Shown piece by piece: positions 54,165 to 64,000 of a DNA stretch of 64,000 bases. The stretch is from an uncultured Prochlorococcus sp. (GTDB lineage Bacteria; Cyanobacteriota; Cyanobacteriia; PCC-6307; Cyanobiaceae). The notes beneath the pieces were generated by a model. That model saw only the letters and a program-made list of their open reading frames with translations. It searched no databases and was not told the origin of the DNA. Position 1 is the stretch's first letter; every line of letters begins with the position of its first letter. Made by a program: the position numbers and the translations under genes. The DNA lies in assembly GCA_902596585.1 (NCBI GenBank), contig CACJUL010000002.1, positions 1 to 64,000 on the forward strand. The letters run 5' to 3'.

Positions 54165-55376
54165 CTATTTTAAATTAAGCATTCCAAGTTTTACTCTTAA
54201 AGGGGAATTTATAAACATTTTACTCATAACATAAATTAGTTTTGGGAGAGGAAGAGTATTTGTTAGAAAGCCTACCCATTCTTTGGTGGATAACTTAAAG
54301 AAATTTGAGAAAAAGCTTCTGAGCCTACTTTCGTCAAAACTCATCAATCTTTTGAGACCATATTGGTAAAGCTTGTGTCTTTGTATTAATTCGTAAGGCC
54401 AAAGCACTTCCCATCCTTTTGATGCTAGATCTAGAGAACTTAGATGAGGTTTTTTTAAAAAAGTTGCTAATTTTTCAGCAAGTAGTGGAGCTCTTCTTAA
54501 TAAAGATCCGACCATATAACCTGATGCAGGATGCACCATACTTGCAGACCCTCCAAAACCAAGTACAAATTGTTTTTTATATGGGAGAGGTAAATTCATT
54601 GGGAAAAGACAATTCTCTTCATGAAAAATTTCACTTACCTCAATACCTTTGCTGTTCAGTCTCTTTAAAAGTCTTTTTTTAAGATTTTCTTGCGATAATG
54701 CTGGATAACTAGCTAATGAAGTTTCTTCAACAAAAAAAGTTTCATCTCCTAAATCCATTGCGTAAAGAAAGGAAGGAGAGCATAATCTTTCTTTTTTGCT
54801 TAAATGATTTGGACGAAAATCCATTAAAACAAACTGTTCCTCACTAACAGGTGGTGAAGAGAATTTTCCGACAATTCCATATGCAGCTTGCTGAGCAATG
54901 TCATTTTTTAATGGTCTTTTTACAAAATTACTTTTATGCCCACTAGCATCAATAACTAATCTAGCCTTTATTTTTAAACCTGAAAGACAAATAACTTCAG
55001 ATATTTTGTTTTTCTCTGAAATATCTTTAGCCGTTTCATTTAGCCACTCAATCCCTATGCATTTTTTCAAAAGTTCATTTTGAAAGGCTTCTTGATTAAT
55101 TAATCCATAATCATAATTATGATTCGTTGGAATATTCTCTTTTTTATTTTCACCATTTCCAAAATAACTAACTGTTTCACTCCATCGGTGAGATAACAAA
55201 GATTCTAATCCTAATTCCTCTAATTCAGATGCCCATATGCCATATGTATTCTCCCATTTTTCTTTTGGAGATTTTGTGGATATACCCTTTATGTTTAAAT
55301 TCTGCTTGGCTAATTCAGAAGCTAAACATAATGCTGCAGGACCGGAACCTAAAATTAAAATATCAAGTATTTCCAT
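54165..55376 (-). CDS. crtL: Lycopene cyclase (CrtL-type)
   Basis: DILILGSGPAALCLASELAKQNLNIKGI dinucleotide-binding motif; YGIWASELEELGL; LVIDASGH; FGGSASMVHPASGYMVGSLLRRAP. Confidence 0.93.
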   Translation of the reverse strand: MEILDILILGSGPAALCLASELAKQNLNIKGISTKSPKEKWENTYGIWASELEELGLESLLSHRWSETVSYFGNGENKKENIPTNHNYDYGLINQEAFQNELLKKCIGIEWLNETAKDISEKNKISEVICLSGLKIKARLVIDASGHKSNFVKRPLKNDIAQQAAYGIVGKFSSPPVSEEQFVLMDFRPNHLSKKERLCSPSFLYAMDLGDETFFVEETSLASYPALSQENLKKRLLKRLNSKGIEVSEIFHEENCLFPMNLPLPYKKQFVLGFGGSASMVHPASGYMVGSLLRRAPLLAEKLATFLKKPHLSSLDLASKGWEVLWPYELIQRHKLYQYGLKRLMSFDESRLRSFFSNFFKLSTKEWVGFLTNTLPLPKLIYVMSKMFINSPLRVKLGMLNLK

Positions 55377-55400
55377 ATTATTTAACTAACCATACGTTTT

Positions 55401-57998
55401 TTAGTTTTCTTCCCCTGAGTTAAGTTGGTCTGTTTCCTCTATTTGTTCACGAGGAACTAATACCACTTCTGATAAATGATCCCCTTCGTCTAATCTTTGT
55501 AGCTTTACGCCAGTAGCGGCTCTCGATTGCTGAGAAATTTTATCTGCATTTGTTCTAACAATTACTCCTTTTTCAGAAACAAAAAGTAATTCTTCACCCT
55601 CTCCCAAGACCTTCAAACAAACTAGTTCATCATCTTTAATTCTGAATTTTATCGCTCTTAAGCCCATCCCTGCTCTTTTTTGCAATCTGAATTGAGTTGC
55701 AGGTACTCTCTTTCCTAGTCCAAATGCACTGGCTATTAATACCCAGGGACCATCCGAAGTATTAACTTCAAGATTTTCATCAATTTCTTTATCAGGAAGC
55801 TCCATTTTCGCTAATTGATCAACTAAATCAGATGTCAAAACATCCATGGATACTAAATTGTCTCCATCCCTGAGGTTCATTGATTTAACTCCTCTTGCTG
55901 TTCTTCCAAGTGGTCTTATTTCGTTAATATCCAATCTGAAATGAATAGCCATTCCTGTTCTTGAGCCGATTAAAACACTATCTCCTTCTTTTGATAATCT
56001 AACCCAAGTTAATGCGTCTTCATCTTCAAGATTAATTGCAATTAATCCATTTGATCTGATTTTAGAGAAAGCAGAAAGTGCAGTTCTTTTTATGAAGCCT
56101 GCCTTGGTTAACATTAATAGATAACAATCGTTATCAAAAGAATCCACAGCAACTATTGAAGTTATTTTTTCTTCTCTTGGTATAGGAAGAAGTTGAACTG
56201 ATGGAGTTCCTTTTGCCGTTCTACTACTCATGGGAACTCTATATGCTGGTAGGGCGTAAGCTACGCCTTTATCACTGAAGAGCAAAAGAGTATCATGATC
56301 GTTGCAGCTTATGAATAATTTCACCTCATCATCTTCTTTGGTTTTTGTGCCGGCTTTCCCTCTTGAGCCACGACTAGTAGATTCAAATTCATTAACAGGC
56401 ATCCTCTTTAAATATCCTGCTTCAGTTAATAAAATTACTGATCTGTCATTAGCTATTAGATCAATATCATCTAGTCCACCTCCTAAATCAAGTATTTCTG
56501 TTTTTCTTGGAGAAGAAAATCTTTCATCAATTTTATTAATTTCCTCTAAGATGATTTCAAAAATTCTTTCTTTACTATTCAATATCTGCTTGTATTGATT
56601 AATTTTTTGAGTTAATTCGTCATGTTCTGCTTTGATTTTATCTGCCTCTAATGCTGTTAATCTTCTTAACTGCATTTGTAAAATTGCTTCTGCCTGTGTT
56701 GAAGACAACTCATGATCAGTTTGTAATTTTTCTCGAGCGGAAACTGTATCTTTTGCTGATCTTATTAGATTGATAATTTCATCCATAGAGTCTAAGGCTA
56801 ATAAAAGTCCCTTTACAATGTGATCTCTATCTTCAGCTTTTTTTAATAAAAACCCTGTTCTACGCCTTATAGTCTCAACCCTAAAATCTAAAAATACATC
56901 CAACATTTTTCGAAGCGACAGAGTGGTTGGTTCTCCTTTGACTAAAGCTAGAATATTGGCACTAAAGTTATTTTGTAGAGGCGTTAACTTGAATAAGTTA
57001 TTTAAAACCACTTGTGGATAGGCATCTCTTTTTAGCTCAATAACAATTCTCATACCATCACGGTCACTTTCATCTCTGATATCAGAAATACCCTCTAATT
57101 TTTTCTCATTAACCAAGTCTGCAATTCTCTCTATTAAGGCTGCTTTATTAGTTTGAAAAGGTAGTTCTGTAATTATTACCGCATCTTTTTCTGCCCTGCC
57201 AACTGATTTAATTTGCTCAATGTTTGCTACTCCTCTCATGGTTATTGAACCTCTTCCGGTTTTAAAAGTTTCTCTTATCCCTTCTCTACCCAAGATTTGC
57301 CCCCCAGTGGGGAAATCAGGACCCTTAATTAATTCAAAAAGTTCTTTATCTTCAGCAGAAGGGTTTTTAATAATTAATTTCAGTCCATTGATTAATTCTC
57401 CTAAGTTATGAGGTGGAATATTAGTCGCCATTCCAACCGCTATACCAGATGATCCATTTAATAGAAGTTGAGGTATCCTTGCAGGTAAAACTGTCGGCTC
57501 TTGTTGAGAACCGTCAAAGTTATCAGAGAAATCTACAGTTTCTGATTCGATGTCCTCTAATAAACTTTCATCTGTAAGAGACTGTAGACGCGATTCTGTA
57601 TATCTCATCGCAGCAGGAGGGTCGTTATCTACAGAACCAAAGTTCCCATGACCATCTATAAGTGGCATTCTCATAGAGAAATCCTGAGCCATTCTTACTA
57701 GAGCATCATATACAGCAGTGTCCCCATGAGGATGGTATTTACCGAGAACTTCTCCAACAACCCTTGCACATTTTCTGTAGGGTCTACCGCTAGTTAATCC
57801 AAGTTCATACATTGCATAAAGAATTCTTCTATGAACAGGCTTTAATCCATCCCTTGCATCTGGAAGTGCACGACCAACTATAACGCTCATTGCATACTCT
57901 AGATATGAGCGAGACATCTCATTTCTTAAGTCGGTTTGAATAATTCGATCGTTATCTTCGCTTAATCCAGAATTTCCGGAATCTATAATATCAGACAT
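55401..57998 (-). CDS. gyrA: DNA gyrase subunit A
   Basis: [98 protein letters not shown]. Confidence 0.98.
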   Translation of the reverse strand: MSDIIDSGNSGLSEDNDRIIQTDLRNEMSRSYLEYAMSVIVGRALPDARDGLKPVHRRILYAMYELGLTSGRPYRKCARVVGEVLGKYHPHGDTAVYDALVRMAQDFSMRMPLIDGHGNFGSVDNDPPAAMRYTESRLQSLTDESLLEDIESETVDFSDNFDGSQQEPTVLPARIPQLLLNGSSGIAVGMATNIPPHNLGELINGLKLIIKNPSAEDKELFELIKGPDFPTGGQILGREGIRETFKTGRGSITMRGVANIEQIKSVGRAEKDAVIITELPFQTNKAALIERIADLVNEKKLEGISDIRDESDRDGMRIVIELKRDAYPQVVLNNLFKLTPLQNNFSANILALVKGEPTTLSLRKMLDVFLDFRVETIRRRTGFLLKKAEDRDHIVKGLLLALDSMDEIINLIRSAKDTVSAREKLQTDHELSSTQAEAILQMQLRRLTALEADKIKAEHDELTQKINQYKQILNSKERIFEIILEEINKIDERFSSPRKTEILDLGGGLDDIDLIANDRSVILLTEAGYLKRMPVNEFESTSRGSRGKAGTKTKEDDEVKLFISCNDHDTLLLFSDKGVAYALPAYRVPMSSRTAKGTPSVQLLPIPREEKITSIVAVDSFDNDCYLLMLTKAGFIKRTALSAFSKIRSNGLIAINLEDEDALTWVRLSKEGDSVLIGSRTGMAIHFRLDINEIRPLGRTARGVKSMNLRDGDNLVSMDVLTSDLVDQLAKMELPDKEIDENLEVNTSDGPWVLIASAFGLGKRVPATQFRLQKRAGMGLRAIKFRIKDDELVCLKVLGEGEELLFVSEKGVIVRTNADKISQQSRAATGVKLQRLDEGDHLSEVVLVPREQIEETDQLNSGEEN

Positions 57999-58177
57999 AC
58001 AAAAAACCTTTTTTTAATAATAATCGCTGATTGTCATAATGAATAAAAAATAAGATATATTTAACTACCAAATACTCACATTTACACACAAATAAAAAAA
58101 AAGTCTAATGTTTTTGTATAAACCTTGGCTTATTACCCCTTTAGTTGTTAATTTAATCAGAATATATATATAATTTC

Positions 58178-59341
58178 GTGAATATTGAACTTGGTTTAAA
58201 TAAGAAAGTCAGAAGGGCTTATGGCATTGACGAAATAGCCTTAGTTCCGGGAAAAAGAACACTCGATTATGATTTGACTGATCCTTCTTGGTCAGTAGGT
58301 GATTTAAAAAGAGAAATTCCAATTGTGGCTAGTGCTATGGATAGTGTTGTTGATGTTAATACAGCTGTTGAACTTACCAAATTAGGAGCCTTAGGGGTGA
58401 TTAATATGGAAGGCATACAAACACGATATGAAAACCCTGATGAAATATTAAAACAAATAGCATCAGTTGGGAAAAATGATTTTGTACCATTAATGCAGAA
58501 GATATACAGCAAGCCTGTAAAAGAAGAATTAATTATTCAGCGAATAAATGAGGTTAAAGAAAAAGGAGGTATTGCTGCATTTAGTGGGACTCCACAAGCA
58601 GCTATAAGATTTAAAGAAACAATAAATAACTCAAAAATTGACTTATTTTTCCTTCAAGGAACAGTTGTTTCAACAGAGCATCTAGGAATGGAAGGTAAAG
58701 AAACCCTAAATATAAAAGATCTTTGTCAGTCTATGAAAGTCCCAGTTGTAGCAGGAAATTGTGTTACTTATGAGGTTGCTAAGCTTCTTATGGAGGCTGG
58801 TGTCGCCGGATTGATGGTTGGTATTGGCCCTGGAGCGGCATGCACTTCAAGAGGTGTATTAGGCATTGGTATCCCTCAAGCAACTGCAATCGCTGATTGT
58901 AGTTTGGCTAGAGATGATTACTTTAAAGAAAGTGGTCGTTATATTCCAATTATTGGAGATGGAGGAATTGTGACTGGGGGAGATATTTGTAAATGTTTAG
59001 CTTGTGGTGCAGATGCTGTGATGATTGGTTCGCCAATAGCTAAATCCTCAAATGCCCCAGGCAAAGGATTTCACTGGGGTATGGCTACTCCAAGTCCTAT
59101 ATTGCCAAGGGGTACAAGAATTGAAGTTGGGTCTACAGGATCTTTAGAAAGGATAATTAAAGGCCCAGCGTTGCTTGATGATGGTACACATAATTTATTA
59201 GGTGCCATAAGAACCTCAATGAGCACTCTTGGTGCTAAAAATATAAAAGAAATGCAAGACGTTGAAATAGTTATTGCACCATCTCTTCTAACAGAAGGTA
59301 AGGTTTATCAAAAAGCCCAGCAGCTCGGAATGGGTAAATAA
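58178..59341 (+). CDS. guaB3: GuaB3-family IMP dehydrogenase-related protein (no CBS domains)
   Basis: 387 aa; EIALVPGKRTLDYDLTDPSW, VASAMDSVVDVNTAVELTKLGALGVINMEG, GVAGLMVGIGPGAACTSRGVLGIGIPQATAI; no CBS insertion between residues 100 and 220; GTG start. Confidence 0.92.
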   Translation: MNIELGLNKKVRRAYGIDEIALVPGKRTLDYDLTDPSWSVGDLKREIPIVASAMDSVVDVNTAVELTKLGALGVINMEGIQTRYENPDEILKQIASVGKNDFVPLMQKIYSKPVKEELIIQRINEVKEKGGIAAFSGTPQAAIRFKETINNSKIDLFFLQGTVVSTEHLGMEGKETLNIKDLCQSMKVPVVAGNCVTYEVAKLLMEAGVAGLMVGIGPGAACTSRGVLGIGIPQATAIADCSLARDDYFKESGRYIPIIGDGGIVTGGDICKCLACGADAVMIGSPIAKSSNAPGKGFHWGMATPSPILPRGTRIEVGSTGSLERIIKGPALLDDGTHNLLGAIRTSMSTLGAKNIKEMQDVEIVIAPSLLTEGKVYQKAQQLGMGK

Positions 59342-59425
59342 GTAATATTTAAAGAAAATTTAAAATTTTAAGTTAGAAATTTTTTAAATTAAACAAATCT
59401 CTCATTAGGAGTTATTATTAAATTA

Positions 59426-59483
59426 TGGGGGCAACCCCATACTCCTCACACACTAAATTGCCCGTTTATTCGGGCTTTTTTTT
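59426..59483 (+). ncRNA. yfr1: Yfr1 small RNA
   Basis: 5' hairpin ATGGGG-GCAA-CCCCAT (from 59425), single-stranded motif ACTCCTCACAC (59441-59451), then terminator hairpin GCCCG-tttatt-CGGGC with T-run; location between guaB-type gene and trxA as in known Prochlorococcus Yfr1. Confidence 0.95.
59460..59483 (+). terminator. Rho-independent terminator of Yfr1
   Basis: GCCCG (59460-59464) TTTATT CGGGC (59471-59475) followed by T8. Confidence 0.92.
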
Positions 59484-59574
59484 AGATATTTTGTTACTTA
59501 TATTATTTTATCTGTAATGAAATCATCACTTATAAGAATTGCCTGCTAAATTTTCTTAAAGGAATACTTAAATT

Positions 59575-59898
59575 ATGTCATCAGCTCCAGCCGTAACTGA
59601 CTCTTCATTTGACAAGGATGTACTTCAAAGTGATCTACCAGTATTGGTTGATTTTTGGGCGCCATGGTGTGGTCCATGCAGGATGGTTGCACCAGTTGTG
59701 GAAGAAATCTCAAAAGATTTTGAAGGAAAAATTAAAGTTTTTAAATTAAATACAGATGAGAACCCAAATGTTGCTAGTCAATACGGAATCAGAAGTATTC
59801 CAACTTTGATGATCTTTAAAGGCGGGCAAAAGGTTGATACAGTTGTAGGGGCAGTGCCAAAGGCAACTCTTTCGAGTACTTTAACTAAACATCTATAA
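59575..59898 (+). CDS. trxA: Thioredoxin
   Basis: [39 protein letters not shown]. Confidence 0.98.
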   Translation: MSSAPAVTDSSFDKDVLQSDLPVLVDFWAPWCGPCRMVAPVVEEISKDFEGKIKVFKLNTDENPNVASQYGIRSIPTLMIFKGGQKVDTVVGAVPKATLSSTLTKHL

Positions 59899-59909
59899 GA
59901 TAAATAACT

Positions 59910-60527
59910 TTGCATAAAATTGGACTTATAGATTATGGAATGGGTAATATTCATTCCGTTACAAAATCTCTGGAAAGTCTTGGTGAAGAAATACTTTTAA
60001 TTAATAACTTTAATGAATCAAAGGACTGTAAAGCGTTAATACTTCCTGGAGTTGGAGCCTTTGACCCTGCGATGATTAATCTCATGGATACGGATTTGAT
60101 TAGTGATTTAAAAAATTGGATTAATAGTGGGAAATCTTTTTTAGGTATTTGTTTAGGACTTCAACTTCTTTTTGAATCAAGTGATGAAGGAATAGTTCAA
60201 GGACTAGGCATTTATAAAGGAAAAATAAAAAAAATTCCTGAAGTAGTTAACCAAAGAATTCCTCATATGGGTTGGTGCCAACTTTTACCTACAAAATCAA
60301 ACACTCTTTTAGGGCTAGAAGAAATAAATAATTGGGTTTATTTTGTACATTCCTATCATGCAGTCCCTTATGACAATAATATTATTGCTGCTCAGGTTAA
60401 TTATGGTTCTGAAAAATTAACAGCGATTATTGAGAATGATAATTTAATAGCGTGTCAATTTCATCCAGAAAAATCTGGTAAAACTGGAGAAAAACTTTTG
60501 AGAAGATGGCTTAGTAATATTCAATAA
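59910..60527 (+). CDS. hisH: Imidazole glycerol phosphate synthase subunit HisH
   Basis: IGLIDYGMGNIHSVTKSLESLG, ALILPGVGAFDPAM, FLGICLGLQLLFESSDEG, YFVHSYHA, CQFHPEKSG; TTG start. Confidence 0.97.
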   Translation: MHKIGLIDYGMGNIHSVTKSLESLGEEILLINNFNESKDCKALILPGVGAFDPAMINLMDTDLISDLKNWINSGKSFLGICLGLQLLFESSDEGIVQGLGIYKGKIKKIPEVVNQRIPHMGWCQLLPTKSNTLLGLEEINNWVYFVHSYHAVPYDNNIIAAQVNYGSEKLTAIIENDNLIACQFHPEKSGKTGEKLLRRWLSNIQ

Positions 60528-60540
60528 CTGATAATTACTT

Positions 60541-61140
60541 ATGAAGTCAAATTTAAGATTAATAGGTGGTAAAAAACTCCAAAGTCCTAATAACACTCAT
60601 ACAAGACCAACAACTTTGAGAGTGAGAGAGGCAATATTTAACATACTAAATAATAGAGTTGAAGATAGTAACTGGTTAGATTTATTTAGTGGAACAGGGA
60701 CCATATCCTGTGAAGCATTTAATCATGGGGCAAGAAAAATAATTGCAATTGAAAAAAATATAAACAACTCAAAAATCTGCTTAAAAAACCTACTTTCTTT
60801 GCAGGATATAGAGAATAGGAAGAACGATATTGATGTTATTTGTAAAGACGTTTTGAACTGGACAAAACCAAATTATGAGAGGAATTTATCATCAAAAATT
60901 ATGGATTTAAACAAATTAAAATTTGATTTTGTTTATCTAGATCCTCCATATGACGTGAATTTTCATGAATTAGTTCTAAATCAAATATTTAATTGTAATT
61001 TCTTAAAAAAAGAGTCAACTGTTATTTGTGAACATTCTCCAAACCTCAATATTAAAAAGAGTAATTTATGGGAAACTATAGATGTAAGAGACTATGGACA
61101 GTCACGATTAACATTTTTAATCAATGTCCAACATGCCTGA
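60541..61140 (+). CDS. rsmD: 16S rRNA (guanine(966)-N(2))-methyltransferase RsmD
   Basis: [45 protein letters not shown]. Confidence 0.95.
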   Translation: MKSNLRLIGGKKLQSPNNTHTRPTTLRVREAIFNILNNRVEDSNWLDLFSGTGTISCEAFNHGARKIIAIEKNINNSKICLKNLLSLQDIENRKNDIDVICKDVLNWTKPNYERNLSSKIMDLNKLKFDFVYLDPPYDVNFHELVLNQIFNCNFLKKESTVICEHSPNLNIKKSNLWETIDVRDYGQSRLTFLINVQHA

Positions 61141-61236
61141 ACCTCTTCTGTATTGATTCCATGCACTTACAAATAATCCAAGAAGAGTTATTGGAACTAA
61201 ACCTAAAACAATTCCACATAGAAGAGGCTCAATCAT
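61117..61236 (-). CDS. petG: Cytochrome b6-f complex subunit PetG (not in supplied ORF track)
   Basis: Reverse-strand translation [67 protein letters not shown] is the PetG signature. Confidence 0.97.
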   Translation of the reverse strand: MIEPLLCGIVLGLVPITLLGLFVSAWNQYRRGSGMLDID

Positions 61237-61290
61237 TTCTTTGACTTTTTAAAATCCTTATTCACAATTCTTACATAGAGATTATTTTTT

Positions 61291-61677
61291 GTGTCAACAT
61301 CTTCATCATCTGCAGCAGAAAGAGACTTTAAAAAAGAATTTTTTAAAATGTTTTTTATTGTTTTTGTGCTTTTAATTTTATGTTTTTCAATTTTTTTTAT
61401 AAATTATAATGAAAATAACAAATATATTATTAAAACTCTTGAGCTTAATGGCTCTACTGAGAAAGGAGATGCTCTTTTTAAGATAAATTGTGTTGGATGT
61501 CATGGAATTACAGCAAGAGGATTAGTGGGGCCAGACTTACACTCAGTAACTCAACGTTTGAGTGATAAAGAAATAATTAAACAAGTTACTGGCGGCCTTA
61601 CTCCTCCAATGCCAAGTTTTGAAATTGATCCTGTAAATATGTCAAATTTATTAAAGTATCTTCATAGCCTTGAATAA
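61291..61677 (+). CDS. cytM: Membrane-anchored c-type cytochrome (cytochrome cM)
   Basis: N-terminal TM FFKMFFIVFVLLILCFSIFFI; heme-binding CVGCH; MPSFEIDPVNMSNLLKYLHSL distal Met region; GTG start. Confidence 0.88.
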   Translation: MSTSSSSAAERDFKKEFFKMFFIVFVLLILCFSIFFINYNENNKYIIKTLELNGSTEKGDALFKINCVGCHGITARGLVGPDLHSVTQRLSDKEIIKQVTGGLTPPMPSFEIDPVNMSNLLKYLHSLE

Positions 61678-61679
61678 TT

Positions 61680-62423
61680 TTGAAGAAAAATTTCTCTAAT
61701 TTAAAGGTAATATTAGTCGAACCAAATGGCCCTTTAAATGTAGGGAGTGTTGCTAGATTATGTTCAAACTTTGAAGTTGAAGAATTAAGAATCGTTTCTC
61801 CAAAATGCGATATTTTTTCCTTAGAAGCAAAAAAAATGGCTCTTAAAGGTCAAAAATACCTTGATCATTGTAAGATTTTTGATAATCTTGAAAAAGCAAT
61901 TTTTGATTGTGATTTAGTTCTCGCAACTTCAGGAAGGATTGATGTAACTAATAATTCTTCTTTTGAATCTTTTGAAGATGTATTTAATTGGACGATATCT
62001 TTTAAAAAGATAAAAAATTTAGCAATTATATTTGGCAGAGAAGATAGAGGTTTAACTAATAGAGAATTACTTCTAGCAAATAAGACTTTTAATATCCCAA
62101 CTTCTCAAAATAATCCTTCTTTAAATCTCTCTCACGCAGTTTCAATAGTTTTATATGAATTAAATCAGTCCTCTAAAAAAAATATCAATGAGAAATTAGA
62201 GGTTTTTAATCTTGCATCAACAAAACAAATACACGACTCATTTGTGGAGATAGAGGAAATACTTTTGGAAGTTGGATATCTTTTAAAACATACATCAAGT
62301 GCAAAAATAAGTAAATTTAAAAAATTTATTTTAAGGGCAAATACATCGATGCACGAGATAAATGTTTTACGAGGAATTGTCCATCAAATAAAATGGTTTT
62401 TGAATAATTCAAAAAAAAATTAA
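61680..62423 (+). CDS. TrmH/SpoU-family RNA methyltransferase (TrmJ-like)
   Basis: VILVEPNGPLNVGSVARLCSNFEVEELRIVSP, IIFGREDRGLTNRELLLANKTFNIPTSQNNPSLNLSHAVSIVLYEL. Confidence 0.92.
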   Translation: MKKNFSNLKVILVEPNGPLNVGSVARLCSNFEVEELRIVSPKCDIFSLEAKKMALKGQKYLDHCKIFDNLEKAIFDCDLVLATSGRIDVTNNSSFESFEDVFNWTISFKKIKNLAIIFGREDRGLTNRELLLANKTFNIPTSQNNPSLNLSHAVSIVLYELNQSSKKNINEKLEVFNLASTKQIHDSFVEIEEILLEVGYLLKHTSSAKISKFKKFILRANTSMHEINVLRGIVHQIKWFLNNSKKN

Positions 62424-62544
62424 AAACTTTTAAATTGAATTAGGATTTAATTTCTTATAGTTTAAATTTAATTGGGATATTTACTAAAAACATTTTCTGA
62501 AGTAACATCTATTGATTATTTGAATATTTAAGAAAATTAAAATT

Positions 62545-63633
62545 GTGACTACAACAAAGAAAAGAAGAGTTTTCCCCTTTACAGCTGTAATTGGTCAGGA
62601 AGAAATGAAATTAGCTCTCTTGTTAAATGTTATTGATCCAAGAATTGGAGGAGTGATGATAATGGGTGATAGAGGAACTGGGAAGTCTACTACAATTAGA
62701 GCTCTAGCTGATTTGTTACCTGCTATAGATGTTGTTAAAGACGATCCATATAATAGTTCCTTAATTGATCCAGATTTGCAGAGTAAGGAGGTTTTGGAAA
62801 AAATTGTTCAAGGAGAAAATCTAGAAAGTATTCAAAAACAAGTCCCTATGGTTGATTTACCTTTAGGAGCAACTGAAGATAGGCTTTGTGGAACCATAGA
62901 TATAGAGAAGGCTTTAAGTGAAGGTGTTAAGGCATTTGAACCTGGATTATTGGCTAAAGCTAATAGGGGTTTACTATATGTTGATGAGGTAAATTTGCTT
63001 GATGATCATTTAGTTGATGTACTTTTAGATTCTGCGGCTTCCGGATGGAATACAGTTGAAAGGGAGGGTGTCTCAGTTAGACATCCTGCAAGGTTTGTTC
63101 TTATAGGTTCAGGTAATCCAGAAGAAGGTGAATTAAGGCCTCAGCTATTGGACAGATTTGGAATGAGTGTTGAGGTTAAAACAGTTAGAGATGCTGAACT
63201 AAGAGTTCAAGTAGTGGATCAAAGAACTTCTTTTGATGATAATCCTGATGAGTTTTCATTGAGTGTTGAGACACAACAGAATGAACTTCAACAAAAGGTT
63301 ATTAAAGCTCAAGAAATATTAAATTCAGTTCAAATGGATGATGACCTTAGATTGAATATATCTGCGATATGTGGAGAACTTGATGTTGATGGTTTACGTG
63401 GGGATATTGTTACAAATCGATCGGCAAGGGCAATTGCCGCTTTCGAGGGAAGAACTGAAGTACAAGAGGATGATATAGCAAGGGTTATTTCTTGTTCTTT
63501 AAGACACAGGTTAAGAAAAGACCCTCTAGAACAAGTTGATTCAGGTGAAAGAGTTATTCAAGCTTTTTGTAAAGTATTTGATTTAGATGAAAAAGAAAAT
63601 CTTTCAAAATTCCAATTGTCTGCAGAAGCTTAA
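62545..63633 (+). CDS. chlI: Magnesium chelatase subunit ChlI
   Basis: [100 protein letters not shown]. Confidence 0.98.
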   Translation: MTTTKKRRVFPFTAVIGQEEMKLALLLNVIDPRIGGVMIMGDRGTGKSTTIRALADLLPAIDVVKDDPYNSSLIDPDLQSKEVLEKIVQGENLESIQKQVPMVDLPLGATEDRLCGTIDIEKALSEGVKAFEPGLLAKANRGLLYVDEVNLLDDHLVDVLLDSAASGWNTVEREGVSVRHPARFVLIGSGNPEEGELRPQLLDRFGMSVEVKTVRDAELRVQVVDQRTSFDDNPDEFSLSVETQQNELQQKVIKAQEILNSVQMDDDLRLNISAICGELDVDGLRGDIVTNRSARAIAAFEGRTEVQEDDIARVISCSLRHRLRKDPLEQVDSGERVIQAFCKVFDLDEKENLSKFQLSAEA

Positions 63634-63638
63634 TTACT

Positions 63639-64000
63639 GTGAGAATAATTGGAATAGATCCTGGATTAGCCAGAGTTGGTTATGGAATTATTGAAATTGA
63701 AAATGAAAGAAAAAAATTGTTAGATTGTGGCATTATTCAGACATGTAAAGACAAAAAAGAAGAAGATAGACTCTACGAGATATTCAAAGATCTTAATGAG
63801 TTAATTAATCATTGGAATCCAAATGTAGCAGCGGTAGAAAAATTTTTCTTCTATAAATCAAGTACTACTATCAGTGTGGTGCAGGCTAGAGGAGTGATTA
63901 TGATGATATTAGCCTCTAAAAACATTCAGGTTAGTGAGTATTCTCCTGCGCAAATAAAGTTAACCATTGCTGGGTCTGGAAAAGCATCTAAGAAAGAAGT
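63639..64000 (+). CDS. ruvC: Holliday junction endodeoxyribonuclease RuvC (partial, truncated by window end)
   Basis: GTG start; [33 protein letters not shown]...[58 protein letters not shown]. Confidence 0.96.
   Translation, partial: MRIIGIDPGLARVGYGIIEIENERKKLLDCGIIQTCKDKKEEDRLYEIFKDLNELINHWNPNVAAVEKFFFYKSSTTISVVQARGVIMMILASKNIQVSEYSPAQIKLTIAGSGKASKKE

Noticed and set aside
61261-61277. TTCACAATTCTTACATA near cytM considered as an HLR1/RpaB site
   Set aside because: Half-sites match only 7/8 with 9-bp rather than 10-bp period; too weak to call.

Overview
Gene-dense, low-GC cyanobacterial chromosome segment, most consistent with a high-light Prochlorococcus marinus. This assignment is inferred from gene content and order, AT-rich codon usage, the Yfr1 sRNA between a guaB-type gene and trxA, and Ycf54, SasA, PetG and CytM. 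I saw no phage, IS element, CRISPR array or canonical defence island. Most of the window is core metabolism and photosynthesis: grx4/bolA, pdxJ, ycf54, recC-recB-recD, a DEAD-box helicase, psbP, recR, lipA, bioB, uppS, a diadenylate cyclase, lysA, clpC, cdsA, malQ, prs, sasA, tRNA-Glu, petH, zwf/opcA, cobB, crtE, folD, a PgpH-like HD phosphohydrolase, leuA, a GH57 enzyme, crtL, gyrA, guaB3, trxA, hisH, rsmD, petG, cytM, chlI and partial ruvC. Points worth a second look: (i) a likely complete c-di-AMP synthesis/degradation pair with an altered cyclase motif; (ii) a small isoprenylcysteine-methyltransferase-like membrane protein embedded in the recC-recB-recD operon; (iii) a response regulator whose receiver appears to lack the phospho-acceptor Asp; (iv) a PetH with a hydrophobic N-terminus in place of the CpcD-like linker domain; (v) petG, absent from the supplied ORF track and overlapping rsmD antisense; (vi) a strong hairpin directly before the DEAD-box helicase start codon; (vii) the Yfr1 sRNA. 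No tools were run; family calls come from motif recognition.
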